Source: JAPLHV01 sp964464245
Lineage (GTDB): Bacteria > Caldisericota > JANLFM01
Direction of reading: 5' to 3'
NCBI GenBank assembly: GCA_964464245.1
Contig: CAYXFH010000091.1
Span: 1-9,042, forward strand
Length of the DNA stretch: 9,042 bases
A model generated the notes under the pieces. The model had not been told where the DNA came from, did no database searches, and saw only the letters and a list, made by a program, of their open reading frames with translations. Of the stretch, positions 1-6,027 are shown piece by piece; positions within the stretch are counted from its first letter, which is position 1; each line of letters starts with the position of its first letter. A program made the translations under genes and the position numbers.

Positions 1-2
1 TT

Positions 3-116
3 GCCGACAGTGAGACAAAACGAGCGGAAAGCTCTGTAGCCTGGGTCAAAGAAACCATTGCGGCGGGAGAATGGGAGCTAGTCCGTACTTCGCTCCAACG
101 GGGACAGGACTACTAG
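3..116 (+). CDS. C-terminal fragment of an unidentified gene, cut by the window start
   Basis: Frame 3 is open from the window edge to a TAG at 114-116 and gives 37 residues ending in SLQRGQDY. The composition is protein-like, with mixed charged and hydrophobic residues and Trp at two places (VAWVKE, AGEWEL). The other two forward frames stop within the first 40 bases. I do not recognise the family, and too little is visible to assign a function. An AGGAGG directly after the stop (115-120) would suit a following co-transcribed gene, but no substantial ORF follows. It could still be a chance open stretch. Confidence 0.4.
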   Translation, partial: ADSETKRAESSVAWVKETIAAGEWELVRTSLQRGQDY

Positions 117-162
117 GAGGTGAATGGAGGCTTGGAGCGCATGGCCAAAAAGATAATTGCTG

Positions 163-176
163 ACATCTGAAGATGT
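163..176. repeat. Short perfect palindrome, ACATCT-GA-AGATGT
   Basis: Six base pairs of perfect inverted repeat are separated by GA and followed by gaccccagattcc. The sequence directly precedes the 30-bp repeat copy at 191-220. On the minus strand it reads as GGGGTCACATCT followed by the complementary arm. That resembles the ggggacaga-type termini of the RAYT remnant nearby and may be the end of a related palindromic element. It could equally be a small regulatory palindrome. There is no U-tract, so it is not a terminator. Confidence 0.35.
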
Positions 177-190
177 GACCCCAGATTCCT

Positions 191-220
191 TTTAAGTTGA
201 CAATTGAACAACGTCCCTGA
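191..220. repeat. 30-bp perfect direct repeat, copy 1
   Basis: These 30 bases (beginning TTTAAGTTGACAATTG, ending CGTCCCTGA) are identical, base for base and in the same orientation, to 2369-2398. The flanks differ on both sides: ggcttccg follows here and agggttgc follows copy 2. In copy 2 the minus strand encodes the C-terminus and stop codon of the histidine kinase. Here the same minus-strand letters would read LRDVVQLST-stop with no kinase attached. The two copies bracket about 2.15 kb holding the SLH/propeller gene and both RAYT remnants. Confidence 0.85.
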
Positions 221-231
221 GGCTTCCGGGC

Positions 232-290
232 GAATGTGAATGGAGCTTGGCCTGCCGCATGAACCTGGTGAATAATAAATCTGTCCCCTT
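232..290 (+). pseudogene. RAYT transposase remnant, right-end fragment (copy 1)
   Basis: The frame starting at 232 reads ECEWSLACRMNLVNNKSVPF. The fuller remnant at 2311-2367 reads DERNLACRVKRVENKSVPLF in the matching frame. The two DNA stretches align without gaps over about 56 bases. They share the same abrupt join from RAYT-like protein sequence (LACR) to the terminal repeat aataaatctgtcccctt. Only the right end survives here: the left terminus and the HUH-motif region are gone, and the 30-bp repeat lies just upstream instead. Divergence from copy 2 is visible, so the duplication is not recent. It has no coding function. Confidence 0.65.
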
Positions 291-292
291 TT
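274..292. repeat. Terminal inverted repeat of the RAYT element, left of the SLH gene
   Basis: The 19 bases AATAAATCTGTCCCCTTTT are the exact reverse complement of 2142-2160. They form an inward-facing pair around the SLH/propeller gene. They also match the right terminus of the downstream element at 2350-2367. Sequences of this type commonly flank RAYT genes in environmental genomes (recalled knowledge, not searched here). Confidence 0.75.
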
Positions 293-348
293 TTTTGCGC
301 GCTCCTCTCTGCTATCATTGACACGGTGCGGTGAAGTGATTTACCGCC

Positions 349-356
349 AAGGAGGT
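349..356 (+). promoter_or_regulatory. Ribosome binding site that selects the second ATG
   Basis: AAGGAGGT is a near-perfect Shine-Dalgarno site. It ends 2 bases before the ATG at 359 and 8 bases before the ATG at 365. Only the second spacing is normal, so translation most likely begins at 365, dropping Met-Gln from the longer reading. Confidence 0.75.
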
Positions 357-364
357 CGATGCAA

Positions 365-2140
365 ATGAAAAAGTTAGGCTCCAGTCTGCTGGCCTTTCTC
401 CTCCTTCTCTCTCTCCTCGGGCCAAGCCTCACACTGAGCACCGTCCAGGCCGCCAGCGCTCCATGGCCGATGTTCCACCGGGACGCCCGTCACCAAGGCG
501 TCAGTCCAGCCAAAGGGCCGGCGACGCCCGTCCTGAAGTGGTCCTTCTCTGTAACTGGGATGGCGAATCCGCCGGTCATCGACGCCGATGGGACCATTTA
601 TTTCGGCGACTCCGGCCAGTGGTTCTATGCCCTCAACCCGGACGGCACACTCCGCTGGAAGATCCAGACGGCCGGCGCCATCTCCGGCAGCCCAGCCATC
701 GCTAATGATGGCGCCATCTATGCCGCCTTCGACGATGGCTATCTCTATGCTTTTCTCGCCGATGGAACGCAAACGTGGAAAGCCAGTGCAGGGACTAGCT
801 GGTGTTTTTCCTCTCCCACCATTTCCTACGACGGAACCATCTACCTGGGGTGGGGCGATTACAACCTCTATGCCTTTACTCCCGGGGGTTCCAAGAAGTG
901 GCAATCGGCCACTGGAGGACAAGTGAACTCCTCGCCGGCCATCGCCACGGATGGCGCCATCTACGTCGGCTCCACCGACAACAGCCTCTACGCAATCAAC
1001 CCGGACGGCTCACAACGTTGGACGCTGCCTACCGGAGGCGCTATCTTCGGATCAGCGGCGGTCGCCACGGATGGCACGATCTACATCGGCTCGGTCGACA
1101 AGAACCTCTATGCAGTGAATCCTGATGGTTCGCTGAAATGGAAAGTCCCCTGCGGCGGGAAGATAGTCAGCAATACGCCGGCCATCGCCCCAGACGGGAC
1201 CATCTACATTGGCGCGGACGACTTCCGTCTCTACGCCTTCCGTCCGGACGGCTCGCAGAAGTGGTCCTTCTCCGCGGGGGGAGATCTGGCCTGCGCCCCT
1301 TCCATCGATGCCGACGGGATCGTCTATGTTGGATCGGACGACGGTCAGCTCTACGCTGTGCGGCCAGACGGCTCCCCCTACTGGCCGGCGCCATTGCCGG
1401 TAGGGAAGGCGATCCGAGACGAGGTGGTGATCGGTGCGGACGGCACGCTCTATCTTTGCGATGCGAATAATCTCCACGCTGTCTCCTCCGCCAGCTCCCC
1501 TCCCACTCCAACCCCTACACCCTCCCCCACCCAGCCGCCTGCCTTCCTGGATGTTCCCACCGGATTCTATGCGTTCAATGAGATCATGGACCTTGTCCTG
1601 GCCGGGGTGATCCAGGGGTACCCGGATGGCAGTTTCCGTCCAACGAGCGCTGTCACCCGCGCTGAGTTTGCCAAAATGGCACTGCTTACGCTGGGGTATG
1701 GCCCAACCTCGCCAGCCAGCCCCACCTTCCCCGATGTTCCCCCCGACCACTGGGCGTACAGCTACGTGGAAGGGGCATTTCTGCAAGGACTGGTAATGGG
1801 GTACCCGGATGGCGCCTACCGCCCGGAAGGACAGGTTACCCTGGCTGAGGTCTTTACGGTGATCGTTCGGGCAGGAGGCTGGCCCTTGCAGGATCCGCCT
1901 TCCCCGCCACCCGAGCTACTGCTGCGGGAGACAGACGGGGGGATCCGCCCCTTGCACCCTTCCGACTGGTTTTACCAATATGTCGGAACCTCCATCGTGC
2001 GCGGCATACTGCGAATCCCTGACTACAAGCCGATCACTGAACCAAGGCCGGGCGGCGCCTTGTTGATCGACCTGAAAGGGCCGGCTCCCCGCGCCCAAGT
2101 AGCTGTCTTCCTCGACCGGATGCTGCGGATGGCGCCGTAG
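365..2140 (+). CDS. Secreted PQQ-type beta-propeller protein with three SLH domains
   Basis: The protein has 591 residues from the RBS-supported start at 365. Residues 1-29 are a signal peptide: KK, a leucine-rich core, and probable cleavage after VQA. The mature start carries PWPMFHRDARHQG, a motif typical of secreted PQQ-propeller proteins. Residues 55-375 contain eight repeats of about 40 residues built on DGTIYxGSxDxxLYAxNPDGSxxW, which should close into an eight-bladed propeller. A Pro/Thr/Ser linker spans about 375-393. SLH domains follow at about 394-445 (intact VTRAE), 454-506 (VTLAE, arginine lost) and 529-590 (degenerate, PRAQ). In the SLH family these domains anchor proteins to pyruvylated cell-wall polymers, so this is probably a surface-displayed binding or structural protein. 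The propeller ligand is unknown, and PQQ binding is not implied by the repeats alone. RAYT-element termini bracket the gene. The downstream element begins 3 bases after the stop, and no terminator is seen. Confidence 0.9.
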   Translation: MKKLGSSLLAFLLLLSLLGPSLTLSTVQAASAPWPMFHRDARHQGVSPAKGPATPVLKWSFSVTGMANPPVIDADGTIYFGDSGQWFYALNPDGTLRWKIQTAGAISGSPAIANDGAIYAAFDDGYLYAFLADGTQTWKASAGTSWCFSSPTISYDGTIYLGWGDYNLYAFTPGGSKKWQSATGGQVNSSPAIATDGAIYVGSTDNSLYAINPDGSQRWTLPTGGAIFGSAAVATDGTIYIGSVDKNLYAVNPDGSLKWKVPCGGKIVSNTPAIAPDGTIYIGADDFRLYAFRPDGSQKWSFSAGGDLACAPSIDADGIVYVGSDDGQLYAVRPDGSPYWPAPLPVGKAIRDEVVIGADGTLYLCDANNLHAVSSASSPPTPTPTPSPTQPPAFLDVPTGFYAFNEIMDLVLAGVIQGYPDGSFRPTSAVTRAEFAKMALLTLGYGPTSPASPTFPDVPPDHWAYSYVEGAFLQGLVMGYPDGAYRPEGQVTLAEVFTVIVRAGGWPLQDPPSPPPELLLRETDGGIRPLHPSDWFYQYVGTSIVRGILRIPDYKPITEPRPGGALLIDLKGPAPRAQVAVFLDRMLRMAP

Positions 2141-2143
2141 CAA

Positions 2144-2367
2144 AAGGGGACAGATTTATTTATTGAGTACAGGCAAGCTGTTTTTCTCGCAGATGGGAAT
2201 TATCCGCATTGCCTTGAAAACCTGCGGGAATGGAAAGGCGCCTCTGGTTGCAGAATCTATGCCTATCGTCTGATGCCGAACCATGTGTGCCTGATCATTG
2301 ATCCGGACGAAGATGAACGGAACTTGGCCTGCCGCGTGAAAAGGGTGGAAAATAAATCTGTCCCCTT
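2144..2367 (+). mobile_element. 224-bp RAYT-derived non-autonomous element with 18-bp inverted termini
   Basis: The left end AAGGGGACAGATTTATTT (2144-2161) is the exact reverse complement of the right end at 2350-2367. The interior is a shortened RAYT coding region, so the unit looks like a deletion derivative (MITE-like) of a once complete RAYT element. It fills the gap between convergent genes: 3 bases separate it from the stop of the SLH gene and 2 bases from the stop of the histidine kinase. No obvious target-site duplication sits at its ends, which fits Y1/HUH-type movement. The inverted termini could pair in RNA, but with about 190 bases between them and no U-tract I do not call a terminator. 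Confidence 0.75.
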
Positions 2368-2368
2368 A

Positions 2369-2398
2369 TTTAAGTTGACAATTGAACAACGTCCCTGA
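2369..2398. repeat. 30-bp perfect direct repeat, copy 2, overlapping the kinase 3' end
   Basis: This copy is identical to 191-220. On the minus strand it supplies the TAA stop (2370-2372) and the last eight to nine codons (RDVVQLST) of the histidine kinase. It also lies immediately next to the right terminus of the RAYT element (2367). A duplicated gene end of this length, flanking a foreign-looking segment, resembles an integration core site, but no integrase is present. Rearrangement between element copies is an equally good explanation. Confidence 0.85.
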
Positions 2399-5300
2399 AG
2401 GGTTGCAGGGGGAGATGGACGGTTATTATCGTTCCGTGTCCGCTCTCACTCTGCAGCTCGATCGAACCCTGGTGCGCCTCGGCCAATAGCTTGGCCACAT
2501 AGAGGCCCAAGCCGGTGCCTTGCACGCCGTCACGGACAGCGCGAGCGGCCCGCGCGAAGGGTTGGAAGAGCTGGGATTGTTCCTCACGGGGGATCCCCGG
2601 GCCTTGGTCCTCCACCATCAGCGTAGCCAACCCATCGAGAGAGCGAAGGCGCACAGTGACGGACCCGCCTCGCGGGGAGAATTTAATGGCATTGGTCAGC
2701 AAGTTGCCCAACAGTCGTTGGATCGCTTCGGGATCCAGCCAGGCTTCCGGTACGCGCTGCAATTCGGTCTGCAGGGTGATTCCCCGTGACTCCGCCAAGG
2801 GGCTCATTTCCTGCGTTTCTTGGCGCACCAGATCACCTAAATCAACCTCTTCGCGCAGCAGCTTCAAGCCGGTGGTCTGCACGCGCTGGCTGTCCACCAG
2901 GTTGTCCACCAGTACGCGCAGCCGGCGCAGGCTCTGCCGCCAGATCTCCTCGTACTCTTCCTCCTTCGCCCGGCGAGCCACTATCGGCAACCCAGCCAGC
3001 AGTTCACGGGAGGCGGCCAGGGTCATGAGGGGGGTTTTCATCTCGTGGGAGACGGAGAAGAGCAGGTCAGTGCGCGCTTTCTCGATGGCTTGTGTCAGTT
3101 CCCGCTGCGCGCTGATGTCGCGGGAGATGCCGCCAAAGCGAAGGCCGAGGGCTGTCGGCACACAGAAGGATGTCACCTGCATAATCACAGGGGCGCCGTC
3201 CGGACGGTGGATCGGAATCTCCCGCATCTCCGAAGCGGGAATTTCCTCACCGCGTAAAATTCTCTCCAGCTCGTGGCGGATGGCATCCCGCTCACTCTCG
3301 TCCTTCGCGCCCACCAGTTGCGACTGCACCTCCCAGAGGAACCTGCCCAGGGCGGCTGCTTGCGGGATCCCGGTGATTCTCTCCTGGCTTCGGTTCCATT
3401 CGATGATGGCGCCCTTCTCGTCGGTGAGGACCACCCCATCGCCGGAGAAGTCGATTAGGGAGCGCAACTTGACTTCGCTCTCCCGCAAGGCATCCTCCGT
3501 ACGCTGGCGTTGGCGCAGCTCGTTGGCGGCGGCAGTATAGAGCTGGGCGTTGTCCACTGCGATGCTGGCCAGGGAGGCGAATTGACCCAGGACGGCTAAC
3601 TCTGCTTCCCCTACCGCTTGCCCATCCTCGAAGCTGAGGCCGAGGACGCCGATGGTCCCCTCCTTCTCCGAGCGCAACGGCACGGCCAGCATGCTCTGGT
3701 TGCGAAAAGCGGGGATGCGGCGGCTGCGGCCGGGCCAGGTGCCGAACTCCCGCACGAGCATGGCTTGCCCACTAGAGAAGACCTGTCCGGTCAACCCCTC
3801 GCGGGGCTGGTAGAGGATCTCCAGATAGCCGCGCATTCGCCCGCTGGCAACCTTCATCTTCAGCCCCTGCCCGCCCGGAACAGCCAGGAAGAGGAAGCTG
3901 TGGGGGGTGCCTAGCAATTGGCCGGCGCGATTGACGATCTCTTGCAACAGATCCCGCAATTCCAGCCGGTTTAGCAGACCCAAGGCCGTCTCTTGCAGGG
4001 CAAGAAGGGTGGCGTTCTGGCGGCGGAGCGCCTCATCTCGAAGGCCTTCCTCGCTAACATCTTCGACCGTTCCTTCGAAGTAAAGCAACTGCCCATCAAT
4101 GCCCCTCACCACTCGCGCGTTTTCCCGCACGATGATGCGGGTTCCGTCGAGACGATTCCAGACCGCTTCCAGTCCACGAACTTGGCCCTCGCGGAGGATT
4201 TGTTCCTTGAAGCGCTCCCGCTGCCCCGGCGGATCAGCCTTGCTGCGCTCCAGATTGTGAGCCAGCAAGTCTTTCAAGGAGCGGAACCCGGCCATCTCCA
4301 CCAAGGCTTGGTTGGCCATTAGGAAACGGCCCTCCGGCGTTGTGCGGTAGATGCCGATGGGGGCTTGCTGGAAGAGTTGATACAGCTCCTCTTCCTGGCG
4401 GCGGAGAGCCTCTTCGGCCCGTTTGCGCTGGGAGATGTCCAGGACGAAAGCGTAATAGTAGGTGCTGGGCGTTCCACCTCCTCGCTGGAACTTATGCACC
4501 ACCAGCTCCACCGGAACCCGGCTCCCATCCTTGCGGAAATACTCCTTCTCATAGCGTTGTGGTTGCCCTCCCGCCCGCAGGATGGCCAGAACCTCTGCCT
4601 CCTTTTCCCTCCACTCCGGCGGAGTGCCCTCAATCCAGCTCCAATCCTTCATCTCTTCGGCTGAATAGCCCAGCAGCCCGCAATAAGCGGGGTTCCAGTG
4701 CACCAATCGTCCATCCGGGTAGGCCACCACAAAGGGTTGAAAGGAGTCTTGTAAAAGAGCGCCGAAGAAGCGGGCTAATTCATCCCGTTTGGCCAATTCT
4801 TCCTCGGCGCGCTTGCGGCTATCAATGTCTTGGAGAACCCCGCTGAAGCGCTTCGGCTTGCGCTCCCGATCCCGAGCGACCACGCGTCCCCGTTCCTGCA
4901 CCCATCGCCAAGCACCCCCCTCCTGGGCCAGGCGGTATTCCGCCAGCAAGGGTTGGTCTTGATCCAAGGCGGCTGTCATTGCCTTCTCTAGGACCGGGCG
5001 ATCCTCCTCGTGGACCTTCTGCATCCAGTTCCAGCGATTGATCGGTTGCTCCATGGCGTCGCTCTCCAGAAGCGTTCTCAATGGTCCGTCCAGAGTGATC
5101 CGATCGCTCTCCAGATCCCAGTCGTAAAGTCCTTGGCCGGCGCCGGAGATGGCCAGCTCCAGCCGTTCCACTGCCCTGGCCAGCTCCTCCTCCGCCTCCC
5201 GGCGCCAGTTGACCTCCGCGCTCAGATTCGATTCCGCTTGGCGACGAGTTTTGGCGAGTTGGAAGAACCCGATCCCCAACCCCAGGATCGTCGGCCAAAT

Positions 5301-5591
5301 GATCACTAGCCCAATTAGAGAAATGAACTCAAGAAAGGCGCCGTAAAGAAGGATCGACAGCAGCTCCACCGGTAAAAAAGCGGCCGCCATGGTCAGGTAA
5401 ATGGGCTGCCGGTAGATCACAGCGGCTACCAGGATCGGCGCCGCAAAAAGGTATAGGAAGGCGGGTGGAAGATTTGAGAGGAAGACCAGCAAGAAGGCCA
5501 GCAAGAGGCATGCCAAATACACGCCCACAGCCACCCTGGGGACTGTCAGAGCGGTTTTCACCCACGACCACATCCGCTTGCTTCGTTTCAA
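2370..5591 (-). CDS. Membrane-bound multi-PAS/GAF sensor histidine kinase
   Basis: This 1073-residue kinase should autophosphorylate on His and pass phosphate to a response regulator, and none is in the window. Four predicted TM helices lie at about 20-38, 42-60, 62-84 and 88-110, with almost no extracytoplasmic loops, followed by a charged coiled coil (112-145). Then come PAS (145-262), PAS (270-393), PAS (400-517), GAF (535-688) and PAS (703-830). HisKA is at 838-910 with H-box FSVSHEMKTPL (His849, Thr853 at the phosphatase position). HATPase_c is at 950-1062 with N-box Asn963/Asn967, G1 EDQGPGIP (Asp995), an F-box-like LFQPF and G2 GTGLGL (1025-1030). All key residues are intact. The start is TTG at 5589-5591, preceded by AAGGCGGG on the minus strand. 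An ATG seven codons in (5571-5573) has weaker upstream support. The usual family end HLPL is followed by 11 extra residues, mostly encoded by the 30-bp repeat. The signal sensed is unknown. Confidence 0.93.
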   Translation of the reverse strand: MKRSKRMWSWVKTALTVPRVAVGVYLACLLLAFLLVFLSNLPPAFLYLFAAPILVAAVIYRQPIYLTMAAAFLPVELLSILLYGAFLEFISLIGLVIIWPTILGLGIGFFQLAKTRRQAESNLSAEVNWRREAEEELARAVERLELAISGAGQGLYDWDLESDRITLDGPLRTLLESDAMEQPINRWNWMQKVHEEDRPVLEKAMTAALDQDQPLLAEYRLAQEGGAWRWVQERGRVVARDRERKPKRFSGVLQDIDSRKRAEEELAKRDELARFFGALLQDSFQPFVVAYPDGRLVHWNPAYCGLLGYSAEEMKDWSWIEGTPPEWREKEAEVLAILRAGGQPQRYEKEYFRKDGSRVPVELVVHKFQRGGGTPSTYYYAFVLDISQRKRAEEALRRQEEELYQLFQQAPIGIYRTTPEGRFLMANQALVEMAGFRSLKDLLAHNLERSKADPPGQRERFKEQILREGQVRGLEAVWNRLDGTRIIVRENARVVRGIDGQLLYFEGTVEDVSEEGLRDEALRRQNATLLALQETALGLLNRLELRDLLQEIVNRAGQLLGTPHSFLFLAVPGGQGLKMKVASGRMRGYLEILYQPREGLTGQVFSSGQAMLVREFGTWPGRSRRIPAFRNQSMLAVPLRSEKEGTIGVLGLSFEDGQAVGEAELAVLGQFASLASIAVDNAQLYTAAANELRQRQRTEDALRESEVKLRSLIDFSGDGVVLTDEKGAIIEWNRSQERITGIPQAAALGRFLWEVQSQLVGAKDESERDAIRHELERILRGEEIPASEMREIPIHRPDGAPVIMQVTSFCVPTALGLRFGGISRDISAQRELTQAIEKARTDLLFSVSHEMKTPLMTLAASRELLAGLPIVARRAKEEEYEEIWRQSLRRLRVLVDNLVDSQRVQTTGLKLLREEVDLGDLVRQETQEMSPLAESRGITLQTELQRVPEAWLDPEAIQRLLGNLLTNAIKFSPRGGSVTVRLRSLDGLATLMVEDQGPGIPREEQSQLFQPFARAARAVRDGVQGTGLGLYVAKLLAEAHQGSIELQSESGHGTIITVHLPLQPFRDVVQLST

Positions 5592-5694
5592 AGACTGCCC
5601 GCCTTGCCGGTCATGATCCGCAATGCATCCAACCTCTTAGCAGGGGGGCTTATCGCGACCCTCCCTGCTTCATTATGATAAGGCTTTTCTCCGA
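5592..5694 (-). promoter_or_regulatory. Spacer between MetRS beta and the kinase, with a hairpin at 5639-5669
   Basis: This 103-base gap separates two same-strand genes. AGCAGGGGGG (5639-5648) pairs with the run ending CCCTGCT (5669), giving about ten pairs with one G-T wobble around a loop of roughly 11 bases. On the minus strand that wobble becomes an A-C mismatch, and no U-tract follows. It is therefore at best a weak, non-canonical terminator or processing hairpin after the MetRS unit. A CATAAT on the minus strand (complement of 5673-5678) could be a -10 for the kinase, but no matching -35 is evident. Whether the kinase has its own promoter cannot be decided. Confidence 0.3.
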
Positions 5695-6027
5695 TTAACT
5701 CACCTTCGCCCCGGGCGGCAGGGGCCGGTCCAAAGTTAAGAGGGAAAGCTCCTGTTCGGCGCCCTCGCCCCAGGAGGCGGCCAGGACCATGCCGTTGGAG
5801 GTGACGCCGGCCAGAACAGCAGGCTCCAAATTGGCCACCACGATCACCGTCTTCCCTACCAGCTCCTCCGGCGCGTACTGTTTGCCGATCCCCGCCACCA
5901 CCGTGCGCAGCTCTTCGCCCACTTGCACTGTCAACTGCAGCAGCTTCTTGGAGCCCGGCGCCCGCTCGGCCGACTCCACCCGGGCAACGCGCAACTGGAC
6001 CTTGGCAAACTCGTCAATGTTGATCAT
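5695..6027 (-). CDS. Stand-alone methionyl-tRNA synthetase beta chain (tRNA-binding OB-fold)
   Basis: This 110-residue protein begins MINIDEFAKVQLRVARVESAE, followed by GSKKLLQLTVQVG, RTVVAGIGKQY and LEPAVLAGVTSNGMVLAAS. That is the order and wording of the C-terminal tRNA_bind (EMAP/Trbp111-like) domain, which is fused to the MetRS catalytic chain in many bacteria. The GMVLAA ending fits MetRS-beta better than the related chaperone CsaA. Known relatives bind the tRNA elbow and raise MetRS affinity. The ATG at 6025-6027 overlaps the metG TGA (6024-6026) in an ATGA arrangement, and GAGAAGGAACG just upstream supplies a ribosome site, so translational coupling is likely. A longer in-frame reading upstream would add 30 low-complexity residues inside metG and is rejected. 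Confidence 0.88.
   Translation of the reverse strand: MINIDEFAKVQLRVARVESAERAPGSKKLLQLTVQVGEELRTVVAGIGKQYAPEELVGKTVIVVANLEPAVLAGVTSNGMVLAASWGEGAEQELSLLTLDRPLPPGAKVS

Larger units (their letters stand above)
117..358. other. Intergenic region with degraded RAYT-element remnants
   Basis: This stretch has no convincing complete gene. After the AGGAGG at 115-120 there is a possible tiny start, ATG at 141 reading MAKKIIADI and then a stop at 168-170, which may be the 5' stub of a gene destroyed by later rearrangement. A perfect 6-bp inverted repeat with a 2-base loop (ACATCT-GA-AGATGT) lies at 163-176. It is followed by a 30-bp repeat copy (191-220) and the right end of a RAYT element (232-290). 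A T8 run at 289-296 follows the element end, but no stem precedes it, so it does not look like a terminator. A TTGACA at 318-323 could be a -35 box for the gene at 365, but no good -10 sits at the right distance. Confidence 0.6.
2141..2398 (+). pseudogene. Internally deleted REP-associated tyrosine transposase (Y1_Tnp), catalytically dead
   Basis: The frame is open from 2141 to TGA at 2396-2398 and has no proper start codon. It reads EYRQAVFLADGNYP, then ENLREWKGASGCRIYAYRL, then MPNHVCLIIDP and DERNLACRVKRV, all in the order seen in Y1_Tnp/RAYT proteins. The family HUH motif is normally NHVHL. Here it is NHVCL, with the second metal-binding His replaced by Cys (TGC at 2288-2290). After KRV the sequence jumps directly to the terminal repeat (ENKSVPLF), so the rest of the domain and the catalytic-tyrosine helix are missing, as is the N-terminus. 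The frame is continuous with the SLH gene across its TAG stop. Protein function is very unlikely. Confidence 0.8.

Noticed and set aside
191..240. Promoter using the TTGACA within the 30-bp repeat (197-202)
   Set aside because: No acceptable -10 hexamer occurs 15-19 bases downstream, and the same hexamer in copy 2 lies inside a coding region.
275..296. Intrinsic terminator at the T8 run after the left element end
   Set aside because: No GC-rich stem directly precedes the T run. The T tract belongs to the element terminus.
46..441. 131-codon open frame on the minus strand over the upstream region
   Set aside because: It crosses the 30-bp repeat, the RAYT remnant, the ribosome site and the signal-peptide codons of the SLH gene, and shows no family features.
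1052..1786. 244-codon open frame on the minus strand
   Set aside because: It is antisense to the repeated propeller and first SLH domain. Its long open state follows from the repeat codon pattern of the real gene.
2515..3540. 341-codon open frame on the plus strand
   Set aside because: It lies wholly antisense to the histidine kinase, is rich in Arg and Ser with no recognisable domain, and the opposite strand has clear HisKA, PAS and HATPase_c motifs. It is a composition shadow.
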